DNA of 64,000 nt, from the NCBI RefSeq assembly GCF_000621705.1, contig NZ_JHXO01000001.1, positions 186,001 through 250,000 of the forward strand, given 5' to 3'. Position 1 is the stretch's first letter; each line of letters begins with the position of its first letter. Position numbers and translations under genes: made by a program. Below, one piece after another: positions 35,456 through 44,266 of this stretch. The stretch comes from Prolixibacter bellariivorans ATCC BAA-1284 (GTDB lineage Bacteria; Bacteroidota; Bacteroidia; Bacteroidales; Prolixibacteraceae). The notes under the pieces are model-generated. The model was not told the DNA's origin. It ran no database searches and worked only from the letters and a program-made list of their open reading frames with translations.

Positions 35456-35550
35456 TGAGCTATCTAAGATATTATCATGGTAATATGATTGTATTATTAG
35501 GTAGTTGTGAAGCCAAAGCGGGGAAGAGTGGTTGCTTCCCCGCTTATTTT
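35456..35550 (+). ncRNA. Candidate small RNA 2 with strong terminator
   Basis: A long imperfect hairpin (CTATCTAA pairing with TTAGGTAG, inner ATATTA with TAATAT) is followed by a perfect 11-bp GC-rich stem (35516-35526 with 35535-35545, 8-nt loop) and a TTATTTTTT tail. The terminator serves no annotated plus-strand gene, so it may end a small RNA whose 5' end I cannot place; it could also insulate the convergent reductase gene. Confidence 0.4.
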
Positions 35551-35620
35551 TTATAAAAAGCTAACGGTAACGTTGAACGACAAAAGCCGGAGTCAGGCCG
35601 TCAGCTATCGAATTCCTTAC

Positions 35621-36610
35621 TTACTTCAGAATTTTCTCGATCTGATTCAGTTCCGATTCACTAAATTCCAGATTCTTCAATGCCGAGAGGTTGTTCTGCA
35701 GTTGTTTTACTGAACTGGAACCAATCAGCACGGAAGTTGTTCTTGGGTCACGCAGCAGCCAGACGATAGCCATTTGTGCCAACGACTGTCCGCGTTTTTC
35801 TGCCAGTTGATTCAGTTTTCTCACTTTTTCCAATGCCGGTTCAACAGCATCTTTCTGCAAAAAGCCCCACGATTTGGCTGCGCGTGAATCTTCCGGAATA
35901 CCATGAAGATAACGGTCGGTTAAAAGTCCCTGCGCCAGCGGTGAAAAGGCAATCAAACCAATTCCTTCCTCTTCCAGTGTATCAGTGAGTCCGTCTTCTA
36001 CCCAACGTTCGAACATCGAATACTTGGCCTGGTGAATCAGGCAGGGCGTTCCCAGTTCTTTGAGAATACGGGATGCTTCTTTGGTGGCTTCTTTCGGGTA
36101 ATTGGAAATGCCGGCATACAATGCTTTTCCTGAACGAACAGCGTAGTCGAGTGCACCCATTGTCTCTTCCAGCGGTGTTTCCGGATCGAAACGATGCGAA
36201 TAGAAAATATCCACATAGTCCAAATCCATGCGCTTCAGACTTTGGTCTAAACTCGAAAGTACATATTTACGTGAACCCCATTCTCCGTAAGGGCCATCCC
36301 ACATCAGGTAGCCGGCTTTGGTGGAAATGATCAGTTCATCGCGGTGAGGCATAAAATCCTTTCTCATGATGACACCGAAGTTTTCTTCAGCTGAACCGGG
36401 AGGCGGGCCATAATTGTTGGCCAAATCGAAATGTGTTACACCATGATCGAATGCATAACGCAGCATGGCACGGCCATTTTCCATGACGTCCACCCCACCG
36501 AAGTTATGCCAGAGTCCCAGTGATATAGCAGGAAGTTTCAGCCCGCTTTTTCCGCAGCGGTTATACGGAATTTTGTTATCGTAGCGATCGGATGCCGGTA
36601 AATAGTTCAT
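35621..36610 (-). CDS. Aldo/keto reductase, YghZ (Gpr)-like
   Basis: The 329-residue NADPH-dependent (beta/alpha)8 reductase follows E. coli YghZ closely: 'NRCGKSGLKLPAISLGLWHN', 'THFDLANNYGPPPGSAEEN', 'DELIISTKAGYLMW', 'LDYVDIFYSHR' and 'SVLIGSSSVKQLQNNL'. Catalytic Asp, Tyr, Lys and His are in 'DLANNYG', 'STKAGY' and 'YSHR'. YghZ reduces L-glyceraldehyde 3-phosphate and detoxifies methylglyoxal; the strong similarity suggests the same role. The gene stands alone. Confidence 0.92.
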   Translation of the reverse strand: MNYLPASDRYDNKIPYNRCGKSGLKLPAISLGLWHNFGGVDVMENGRAMLRYAFDHGVTHFDLANNYGPPPGSAEENFGVIMRKDFMPHRDELIISTKAGYLMWDGPYGEWGSRKYVLSSLDQSLKRMDLDYVDIFYSHRFDPETPLEETMGALDYAVRSGKALYAGISNYPKEATKEASRILKELGTPCLIHQAKYSMFERWVEDGLTDTLEEEGIGLIAFSPLAQGLLTDRYLHGIPEDSRAAKSWGFLQKDAVEPALEKVRKLNQLAEKRGQSLAQMAIVWLLRDPRTTSVLIGSSSVKQLQNNLSALKNLEFSESELNQIEKILK

Positions 36611-36773
36611 TTGATTTTTGTTTTACGATTAGTTGGTTAAAGGTAGCAAGAAGTAGAGGAAATATGCAATCTGTATTTTGTACAACATTGCGTTTCCTTT
36701 TCCTCTGATATGACTTTCAGCAGCATTGATAAAAATCCTGTTTGATGTTTTTCCGGTTGCTTTTCTTCGCCGT

Positions 36774-37490
36774 ATGAAAAAGTGGCTTATTGTTTCGTCT
36801 TTTTTCCTGTTTTTCTTACCAGGAAATGGATTCGGTGCGGAAAATGCAACAGCAGAGGATGATTTTTCCATTGCCGGAACGTTTTTGCTACGTTCTTCTC
36901 ATATTTGGAGAGGAATTCCGGTGAGCATGGATTATTGTTTCGAGCCTGAGTTGACGATTGGCAAGGGAAACTGGGCATTTACTTCGTGGGCGGCCCGCTC
37001 CTTCGATGGTAACTATAATGAGTTCGATCTCATCCTTTCATGGAAAACACCTTTCGTGGAGTTAACGCTTTACGACTATTATAATCCGGTCAGAGGAGAA
37101 ACCAACCGTTTTCTACAATGGAATGGCGCTCAGCAGCGGCATTCAATGGAAGTGTCCGCCGAAATATCTGCCATCGAGCATTTCAGCCTCTTCGGAGCGA
37201 CTTTTCTGACTGGGGACAATGATGAAACGGGGCGACCTTTTTACAGTACCTACATCGAAGGACGCTGGGAGCAATCCATCAACAAAATAGATTTTCAGCT
37301 CTTCGCGGGAATGACACCTTTTAAAGGTTATTATGCATCAGAAGCTTCGTGGCTGAATCTGGGAGCAAAAGGAGAATATGTTTTTCCGGTAGGTAAAAAG
37401 CTGAACATGCCTGTCGAAGCGGCCTGGCATTACAATCCTTCTCTTCGTCAGCATTTTCTGGTTTGGAGTCTTGGGTTTACCGGTTGGTAA
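36774..37490 (+). CDS. Putative outer membrane barrel (TorF/Gcw_chp-like)
   Basis: From ATG 36774 the 238-residue product has a signal peptide ('VSSFFLFFLPGNGFGAEN'). The mature part alternates hydrophobic and polar residues with many aromatics: 'FLLRSSHIWRGIPVS', 'NWAFTSWAARSFD', 'FDLILSWKTPFVELTLYDYY', and it ends in 'SLGFTGW', a typical barrel C-terminal strand. 'HIWRGIPVS' resembles the 'YVFRGIS' motif of the TorF/TIGR02001 family. Probably a small porin-like barrel; the substrate is unknown. A TTG at 36726 is a less likely start. Confidence 0.75.
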   Translation: MKKWLIVSSFFLFFLPGNGFGAENATAEDDFSIAGTFLLRSSHIWRGIPVSMDYCFEPELTIGKGNWAFTSWAARSFDGNYNEFDLILSWKTPFVELTLYDYYNPVRGETNRFLQWNGAQQRHSMEVSAEISAIEHFSLFGATFLTGDNDETGRPFYSTYIEGRWEQSINKIDFQLFAGMTPFKGYYASEASWLNLGAKGEYVFPVGKKLNMPVEAAWHYNPSLRQHFLVWSLGFTGW

Positions 37491-37542
37491 CAACAGGCTA
37501 CATCGCCCTCTTTTTCGTATTTTAGCCTAAATTTTCGAAGAT

Positions 37543-38163
37543 ATGGGAAAACAAAACTGGAAACCCGGAAACATGGTATATCCGTTGCCGGCTGTCCTGG
37601 TAAGCTGCGGACATACCCCGGAAGAATATAACCTGATTACGATTGCCTGGACCGGAACCATCTGCTCCGATCCGCCCATGTGTTACATTTCGGTTCGGCC
37701 CGGAAGACATTCCTACGACATCATCAAACGCACCGGCGAGTTTGTTATTAACCTGACGACGGAAGAAATGGCCAACGTGACCGACTGGTGTGGTGTACGC
37801 TCGGGCCGCGATTACGACAAGTTCAAAGAAACAGGATTAACTCCTGCCGAGGCATGGGTGGTAAAATGCCCCATTGTTGAGGAAGCGCCGGTGAGTATCG
37901 AATGCCGGGTGACGGAAATCAAGCCGCTGGGAAGCCACGACATGTTTATGGCGGAAGTGGTAAATGTAATTGCCGACGACAGGTTCATTGATCCGGAAAC
38001 GGATGCTTTTAGCCTGATTCGCTCTAAACCGATTGCTTATTCACACGGTCATTACTATTCACTGGGAAAAGAAATCGGGCGGTTTGGTTACAGTGTAATG
38101 AAGCCGAAGACAAAAAAGCGCTTGGCCCGGAAAGGGAAAAAACCGGCTAGCGGGAAGAATTAA
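37543..38163 (+). CDS. Flavin reductase family protein
   Basis: The 206-residue protein has the FMN-binding split-barrel fold: 'MVYPLPAVLVSCG', 'NLITIAWTGTICSDPPMCYI' (TxxW and SxxPP, as in the family), 'RHSYDIIKRTGEFVINL' and 'DRFIDPETDAFSL'. Members reduce FMN/FAD with NAD(P)H or bind FMN as structural proteins. A Lys/Arg-rich tail (about 190-206) follows the domain. Physiological partner unknown; it lies alone between the barrel gene and the M3 peptidase. Confidence 0.9.
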   Translation: MGKQNWKPGNMVYPLPAVLVSCGHTPEEYNLITIAWTGTICSDPPMCYISVRPGRHSYDIIKRTGEFVINLTTEEMANVTDWCGVRSGRDYDKFKETGLTPAEAWVVKCPIVEEAPVSIECRVTEIKPLGSHDMFMAEVVNVIADDRFIDPETDAFSLIRSKPIAYSHGHYYSLGKEIGRFGYSVMKPKTKKRLARKGKKPASGKN

Positions 38164-38334
38164 TTTTCCTAAGGATTTCGAACTAAACTATTCCATGGTA
38201 CTACTGTTACTATGGAATTGCGACCGGTTAATGATTTTTAATCAGGATGTTTGCCCGTTTATGTAATAAAAAGGAAGTTATGAAGACTTAAAAAGAAAAA
38301 TAATAATAACCAGAGTAACTAACCATTGTTAATC

Positions 38335-40443
38335 ATGAAAAAAACAATTCTATTGTCGATGATGATTCTATTTAGCATAGCTTCTTCACAGGGAGCTTCC
38401 GAAGGAACGGAAAGCAATCCGCTATTGATGAAGTGGAATACGCCGCACGAAACGGCACCATTTAATTCGATTAAAACAGAAGACTTTGTTCCGGCTATCG
38501 ACGTGGCTCTGACAGAGGCCCGCAAGGATGTTGACGCGATAATCAATAATTCGGACCCGGCAACTTTTCAAAATACCATTGAAGCACTGGAGGTTTCCGG
38601 CGAGAAACTCGATCGGGTAGCCGGCGTGCTCTTCAATCTCAATTCAGCCGAAACGAACAAAGAGTTGCAGGCGGTGGCCCGTGAAGTTTCACCGAAGTTG
38701 TCAGAATTTGGTAACTACGTTTCGTTGAATGAAGATCTGTTCAAGCGCGTAAAGGCGGTTTACGATAAACGTGAATCGCTGGATTTGACGGCAGAGCAAG
38801 CCAAGTTGTTGGAGAATTCCTACAAAGGTTTTGTTCGCCGGGGAGCCAATCTTCAGGGAGAAGCTAAAAAAAGATACGCTGAAATCACTACGGAGCTGGC
38901 CCAGCTTTCGCTGAAATTTGGTGAAAACGTGCTGGAGGAAACCAACGCATTTGAGCTGTTGATTACCGACGAAAAAGACCTCTCCGGTCTGCCGGAAGCG
39001 GTTCGCGAAGCGGCTGAACAGCTGGCGAAGTCGAAAGGCAAGGAAGGCTGGATGTTCAATTTGCAATATCCAAGTTATCTGCCGTTTATGAAGTATGCCG
39101 ATAATCGCGAACTGCGTGAGAAAATGTACAAGGCTTATACTTCGCGCGCCTTCAAAGATAATGAATACAATAACGAAGAGACGATTCACAAGATTGTGAA
39201 TCTCCGTTTGGAGAAAGCCAATTTGCTCGGCTTTAAAAGCCATGCCGATTATGTGCTTTCAGAAAGAATGGCCGAAACTCCCGAGAAGGTGAACAGCTTC
39301 CTGGAGGAGTTGCACGAAGCATCGAAACCTTATGCAGAAAAGGAATTTAAGGAAGTGACCGATTTCGCGAAAGCGAAAGGGCTGAAAGGCGACCTGCAAC
39401 GTTGGGATTGGGCCTATTATTCGGAAAAGCTGAAAACGGAGAAATTCGGTTTCGACGAAGAGGAAGTGAAACCATACTTCCAGTTGGAAAAAGTGCGTGA
39501 GGGCGTTTTCGAACTGGCGCACCGTCTGTACGGATTGAACTTTAAAGAGAATAAGGATATCCAGGTTTACCATCCGGATGTGACCGCGTATGATGTGTTC
39601 AACGAGGATGGTTCATTCCTGTCGGTGTTGTACCTCGATTTCTTCCCACGGGATGGAAAGCGCGGCGGCGCCTGGATGAATGACTTCCGTGCCCAGAGCA
39701 ATATTAATGGTAAGATGGAGCGTCCGATTATTACGGTCGTGACCAATTTTACCAAGCCCACCGAAACGAAACCTTCGTTGCTTACCTTTGACGAAGTAGA
39801 AACGTTCCTGCACGAGTTTGGTCATTCGCTGCATGGCATGTTGGCCAATACGGTTTACCCGAGCATGTCGGGAACAGGCGTGTATCGCGATTTCGTGGAG
39901 TTGCCTTCTCAGATTATGGAAAACTGGGCAACGGAGAAAGAGTGGCTCGACCTGTTTGCTGTGCATTATAAAACCGGTGAAAAGATTCCGGCCGAGCTGG
40001 TTCACAAACTCATCGAAGCCCGCAATTTCCAGTCGGGTTACCTGAGCGAACGCCAGTTGAGCTTTGGAATGGATGACATGGCCTGGCATTCGATTACCAA
40101 GCCAGTTACTGACGATGTGATTTCCTTTGAGCAGCGGGTGATGAGTAAAATGGAGCTGTTCCCGCACGTGGAAGGTAGCTGTTTTAACACCGCCTTCTCG
40201 CACATCTTTGCCGGTGGTTACGCGGCCGGTTACTACGGTTACAAATGGGCCGAAGTACTCGATGCCGATGCTTTCTCGATGTTCAAGAAGAACGGTATTT
40301 TCGATAGAGCTACGGCCGAATCGTTCCGCAAGAATATTCTGGAAAAAGGTGGAACGAAACACCCGATGGAACTGTATAAAGCTTTCCGCGGACAGGAGCC
40401 AACTGTCGAGGCGTTGCTGGAACGCAGCGGACTGAAAGATTAA
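38335..40443 (+). CDS. M3 family peptidyl-dipeptidase (Dcp-like)
   Basis: From ATG 38335 the protein has 702 residues with a signal peptide ('LLSMMILFSIASSQGAS'), so it is probably periplasmic. The zinc site is 'TFLHEFGHSLHGML' (HExxH type, His-Glu-Phe-Gly-His), with the third ligand Glu about 25 residues later in 'FVELPSQIMENW'. 'NFTKPTETKPSLLTFDEVET' and 'FSHIFAGGYAAGYYGYKWAE' are conserved in Dcp. It removes C-terminal dipeptides from oligopeptides. Length fits Dcp. A terminator follows. Confidence 0.95.
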   Translation: MKKTILLSMMILFSIASSQGASEGTESNPLLMKWNTPHETAPFNSIKTEDFVPAIDVALTEARKDVDAIINNSDPATFQNTIEALEVSGEKLDRVAGVLFNLNSAETNKELQAVAREVSPKLSEFGNYVSLNEDLFKRVKAVYDKRESLDLTAEQAKLLENSYKGFVRRGANLQGEAKKRYAEITTELAQLSLKFGENVLEETNAFELLITDEKDLSGLPEAVREAAEQLAKSKGKEGWMFNLQYPSYLPFMKYADNRELREKMYKAYTSRAFKDNEYNNEETIHKIVNLRLEKANLLGFKSHADYVLSERMAETPEKVNSFLEELHEASKPYAEKEFKEVTDFAKAKGLKGDLQRWDWAYYSEKLKTEKFGFDEEEVKPYFQLEKVREGVFELAHRLYGLNFKENKDIQVYHPDVTAYDVFNEDGSFLSVLYLDFFPRDGKRGGAWMNDFRAQSNINGKMERPIITVVTNFTKPTETKPSLLTFDEVETFLHEFGHSLHGMLANTVYPSMSGTGVYRDFVELPSQIMENWATEKEWLDLFAVHYKTGEKIPAELVHKLIEARNFQSGYLSERQLSFGMDDMAWHSITKPVTDDVISFEQRVMSKMELFPHVEGSCFNTAFSHIFAGGYAAGYYGYKWAEVLDADAFSMFKKNGIFDRATAESFRKNILEKGGTKHPMELYKAFRGQEPTVEALLERSGLKD

Positions 40444-40465
40444 TCATACTGCACCATAAATGAAG

Positions 40466-40490
40466 AGGGCATCCTAAAACGGGATGCCCT
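40466..40490 (+). terminator. Terminator after the M3 peptidase gene
   Basis: A 9-bp stem (AGGGCATCC with GGATGCCCT, 7-nt loop) followed by T5 lies 23 bp past the stop. Confidence 0.85.
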
Positions 40491-40530
40491 TTTTCTTTGA
40501 ATGATAAACTTATGTGCAGGTTTATAAAAG

Positions 40531-42987
40531 TTACACAAACAGATTGACGTTCGACTGCTCGGCTTCTTCGAGGTAGTTGGCTACCCCGCCAATGTTCACA
40601 GGGTCGAGCAGTTCCTCTTTTGTCACACCCATGATGTCCATGCTCATCTGGCAGGCAATCATGTTTATGCCCATTTCAGCCGCCTTGTCAATCATCCGCT
40701 CCAGCGCATCCACGTTCTTGGCCTTCATGCGCTGACGCATCATCTTTGAGCCGATACCGCCCATGTTCATGTTCGAAAGTTTCAGCTTTTTGGCGCTGGT
40801 CGGCATTAGTTTGTTGAGCATACTAACGGTAAACTCTTTCTTCACTCTGGGCTTTTCTTGTTTCTTAATCACGTTCAGTCCCCAGAAGGTAAAGAACATG
40901 GTCACCTTTTTGCCCATTGAGGCGGCGCCATTGGCAATGACAAACGAGGCCAGTGCTTTGTCGAGATCATCACTAAAGACGATGAGCGTTTTATTGCCTC
41001 CCTGGTTCATTACCTTCACTCCTTCAGTCGGCTGTGCTTTCTCGATGATGGCTCTGATTTCACCGTTTTCACGCGAACGTGCTACCAGGCGGTTTCCGGT
41101 TACGTTACACCACGACTCCACATCTTTATAAAAACCAGCGTCGGTGGCCAATACGCGCATCCGTTCGCCCGGCTGAATCTTTGCAATGTCTTCCTTCAGC
41201 TTCAAAATGGGACCGGGACACTGCAGCCCGCAGGCATCGACTTCCAATGTTTTTACATTGAAATGGTTTTTGGCATGTTCGGTCGGTTCGCTTTCGTGGA
41301 CGTAAAGCTCTTCGTGGTAACTAATGCGATTGGATTGCTCGGCGATGGCATCCTTGCACACTTTCAAGCCGCCGGAGAGGTTGTACACCTCATTGAAGCC
41401 TTTTTGGCGGAGAATACGTGCTGCTACATAACCGCGAAGTCCAACACCGCAGTAGATGTATATCTTTTTGTCCTTCGGAATGCGATCGAGATTGTCGCGA
41501 ATGCTGTCTACTTCAATATTGGTTGCATCATCGAGGTGATCCAGCTGAAATTCTTCCGGGGTGCGCACATCCAATACGAATGTATTTTCTTTTTCACGTG
41601 AGTGAAATTTGTACGGCGACAGTGGTTTGAACAGACCTTTGATGATGTTCTCGGCATTGAAGCCGGCCTGGTTTACCGGGTCTTTGGCCGAGCTGAACGG
41701 CGGTGCATAAGCATGCTCGAGTTCCTGTAAATCGTAAATATCTCCACCTTTTTTGATAACGGCTGCCAGCATGTCCAGGCGTTTGTCGACGCCTTTGTAA
41801 CCGACTACCTGTCCGCCGTATAATCTTCCGGTTTCCGGATGGAACGAAACTTTCAGCACCATCTGCATGGCACCGGGATAATAACCCGCGTGCGAACCGG
41901 CATTCACGATAGTGGATTGGTAAGGTAAACCGGCTGCTTCGAGCGCTTTATCGCTCAAACCGGTAATACCGGCGGTTTTGTCGAATACTTTGGCGATGGC
42001 TGTCCCGATGGAACCCTGGTATTTTCGCAAATTTCCGTAAACCATATTGTCAGCCAGGATGCGGCCCTGCTTGTTGGCCGGACCAGCCAGGAATGCCAGC
42101 GAAGGCTTTCCGGTAACCGGATGCGGAAACTCAATGCCGTCACCTACCGCGTAAATATCTTTGACCGATGTTTCGAGGTATTCGTTCACAATAATTCCGC
42201 CGCGCTCACCGGTTTCGATGCCGGCCTTTTGGGCCAGACGCGTATCGGGCTTCACCCCGATGGAAAGAATCACGAAGTCGGCCTTGAGCTTCTTGCCACT
42301 GCCCAGGCTCACTTTTAGCTGGTGACCGTCGGGTGTAAATTCCTTTACGGCATCGTCGAGGTAAAGTGCTACCTCCATCTCCTTGAAATGCTGATGTAGC
42401 TGGGCGGCCATTTCGGGGTCCATCATGTTCATCACCTGCTCAGCAGCTTCCACTACCGTGACTTTTACGCCACGGCGATGCAGGTTTTCGGCCATTTCCA
42501 ACCCAATGAATCCGGCGCCAATAACAATCGCCGAATGCGGTTCGTTGTCGTCAACAAAAGCCTTGATGCGGTCGGTGTCCTGTACATTCCGCAAGGTGAA
42601 AATATTGGGTGAGTCGATGCCCGGAATGGGAGGCCGCATGGGTGACGCACCGGGCGATAGTACTAGCTTATTGTATGTTTCGTAGTACGTTTCGCCGGTC
42701 CGGGAATTGTATATTTTTACTTTTTTGTTGGTTGCATCGATGTCTTTCACTTCGGTGTGAATACGCACATCGATATTGAAACGGGAACCAAAGCTTTCGG
42801 GGGTTTGCACCAAAAGTTTGTCGCGCTCTTTGATGACTCCGCCTATGTAATAAGGTAATCCGCAGTTGGCATACGAAATGTGCGGACCCTTTTCACACAT
42901 AATGATTTCTGCCTCTTCATCTACTCTCCTCAGCCGGGCTGCTGTGGTCGCGCCACCGGCTACTCCTCCTACAATGATGTACTTCAT
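40531..42987 (-). CDS. CoA-disulfide reductase-like fusion: FAD/NAD oxidoreductase, rhodanese, TusA, DsrE
   Basis: From ATG 42987 the cytoplasmic protein has 818 residues. Residues 1-450 are a pyridine-nucleotide-disulfide oxidoreductase with 'IIVGGVAGGATTAARLRR' and the single active Cys42 in 'SYANCGLPYYIGG', as in CoA-disulfide reductase. Residues ~460-550 are a rhodanese domain with Cys in 'YIYCGVGLRG'. Residues ~570-640 are TusA-like with 'ACGLQCPGPILKL'. Residues ~655-818 are DsrE/F/DsrE2-like ('TLIVFSDDLDKALASF', 'MFFTFWGLNV'). All four modules handle persulfide or low-molecular-weight thiols, so it may shuttle sulfane sulfur. A minus-7 element lies at 43117-43124. Confidence 0.92.
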   Translation of the reverse strand: MKYIIVGGVAGGATTAARLRRVDEEAEIIMCEKGPHISYANCGLPYYIGGVIKERDKLLVQTPESFGSRFNIDVRIHTEVKDIDATNKKVKIYNSRTGETYYETYNKLVLSPGASPMRPPIPGIDSPNIFTLRNVQDTDRIKAFVDDNEPHSAIVIGAGFIGLEMAENLHRRGVKVTVVEAAEQVMNMMDPEMAAQLHQHFKEMEVALYLDDAVKEFTPDGHQLKVSLGSGKKLKADFVILSIGVKPDTRLAQKAGIETGERGGIIVNEYLETSVKDIYAVGDGIEFPHPVTGKPSLAFLAGPANKQGRILADNMVYGNLRKYQGSIGTAIAKVFDKTAGITGLSDKALEAAGLPYQSTIVNAGSHAGYYPGAMQMVLKVSFHPETGRLYGGQVVGYKGVDKRLDMLAAVIKKGGDIYDLQELEHAYAPPFSSAKDPVNQAGFNAENIIKGLFKPLSPYKFHSREKENTFVLDVRTPEEFQLDHLDDATNIEVDSIRDNLDRIPKDKKIYIYCGVGLRGYVAARILRQKGFNEVYNLSGGLKVCKDAIAEQSNRISYHEELYVHESEPTEHAKNHFNVKTLEVDACGLQCPGPILKLKEDIAKIQPGERMRVLATDAGFYKDVESWCNVTGNRLVARSRENGEIRAIIEKAQPTEGVKVMNQGGNKTLIVFSDDLDKALASFVIANGAASMGKKVTMFFTFWGLNVIKKQEKPRVKKEFTVSMLNKLMPTSAKKLKLSNMNMGGIGSKMMRQRMKAKNVDALERMIDKAAEMGINMIACQMSMDIMGVTKEELLDPVNIGGVANYLEEAEQSNVNLFV

Positions 42988-43116
42988 GCTCTTTTTTATA
43001 TCAACTCGTTCGACTGTCTGCACTGGTGAACAGACAATATTTTTACCTTTTTAAATTGTTCTTTTGATTTACTGACAGGTTGGATGGTTGACTCTATTGG
43101 TTTGCTTTTCGGGCTG

Positions 43117-43124
43117 CAAATATA
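43117..43124 (-). promoter_or_regulatory. Minus-7 promoter element of the CoA-disulfide reductase-like gene
   Basis: On the minus strand TATATTTG fits TAnnTTTG. It lies 130 bp before the chosen ATG, giving a leader of about 120 nt. Confidence 0.5.
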
Positions 43125-43252
43125 TAAAAATGGAGGTGTCTGGATATGTAGATGATGAGATTATAAGGAATCCTTAACCTTCTGCATGCCCTCTTAAAAC
43201 AGGGGTAACATAGAAGTCGATATTATTCGCGCTAAGCGGAAAATGAAGTCAT

Positions 43253-44266
43253 TTAGCGGGCGGTGGTTGCTTCGGTATGAATAGCACGAAGGAGCGATGT
43301 GGCGGCTCCCGGAGCCACATCCTGAGTCAGCTCCCAGGCCATGATACCGCTGTACCCGTTGTCGATGAGGTAGCGGGTCTTCTGCGTCAGCAAATCGGGG
43401 CCGTTGTAGGAGTAATTGCCAGCCTTGTTCATGCTCACATCGGGTTGATATTTCGCGACGATTTGCCGGTAGGTGAGCGCTGAAGGCTCGCTGCTGGTGT
43501 TGTCCCAGGGTTTTCGTCCGTAAAACGGAACGCCTCCTATCAGTTTGGCTTTGGGAATACTAGCCTGGCTGAATGCAGTGAGTGCACTGACAAATTGTTG
43601 GTAGGTGGCCTGATTGTCGTTGCTATCGAACGAGTCGTAAATCATCAGGTTAATGTAATCGGTGTAGTTGGCTACTGCGAGGGAACGATCGACATTGTAA
43701 GTAGTTGCCGCCACCGAGAACATCAGCTTTTGCTTATGTAAGGATGCTGACAAGTCCGAGCAGAGTGCTTCGTAACCCTGCTGCGGGATGGTTTGCGGGT
43801 AATCTTCCCAGTCGAGGTCCACTCCGGCGAGTTTTTCGCTTACGCAGAAGTCTGTGATATCGGCGACATATTGTGCCCGTTTTTCGGCGGAAGCCGCCAT
43901 CGGGAAAATGGTTTCTGATTCGTACCAACCGCCCAATACCAGGAAGAGCTCGATATTCTGGTTGCCAATAGCCGATTTGACCTCACGAATGTGCGCCGTC
44001 ATTTCCGGAGAAATGACAAAGTTGCCCGATGAATCAGGAGCTACCGAGAAGAAATAGACGCGCGACAGTAAATTCAGTGCGTCGAAATCGAAGCTGCTGA
44101 AGCTGTAATCGGGCAAATAGCCGGCGATGATGACGGGACTTTCAATGGTTGCGGGTTCCGGCGGCGTTACAGGGCTGTCGTCCTTTTGGCACGAAGCAAG
44201 GATAAACATCAGCGGCAGTATCCACACCAGCCACTTCAGTTGAAATCGGAGCAGGTTATTTTTCAT
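43253..44266 (-). CDS. Surface-exposed GH18 lipoprotein
   Basis: From ATG 44266 the protein has 337 residues with a lipoprotein signal and lipobox 'ILASC'. The next residues, QKDD, match the Bacteroidota lipoprotein export signal, so it probably reaches the cell surface. The GH18 barrel shows 'LFLVLGGWYES' and the catalytic 'GVDLDWEDYP' (DxDxE), plus 'LIGGVPFYGRKPW' and 'GIMAWELTQD'. It could be a chitinase or an endo-beta-N-acetylglucosaminidase acting on N-glycans; the single short domain does not decide. An upstream ATG at 44338 would break the signal peptide, so it was not chosen. Confidence 0.92.
   Translation of the reverse strand: MKNNLLRFQLKWLVWILPLMFILASCQKDDSPVTPPEPATIESPVIIAGYLPDYSFSSFDFDALNLLSRVYFFSVAPDSSGNFVISPEMTAHIREVKSAIGNQNIELFLVLGGWYESETIFPMAASAEKRAQYVADITDFCVSEKLAGVDLDWEDYPQTIPQQGYEALCSDLSASLHKQKLMFSVAATTYNVDRSLAVANYTDYINLMIYDSFDSNDNQATYQQFVSALTAFSQASIPKAKLIGGVPFYGRKPWDNTSSEPSALTYRQIVAKYQPDVSMNKAGNYSYNGPDLLTQKTRYLIDNGYSGIMAWELTQDVAPGAATSLLRAIHTEATTAR

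Larger units (their letters stand above)
35172..35620. other. Intergenic region with two candidate small RNAs
   Basis: Nothing in these 449 bp codes for a recognisable protein. Two terminator-like hairpins (35321-35351 and 35516-35545) follow one another on the plus strand without an ORF, pointing to short structured transcripts (listed separately). Confidence 0.6.
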
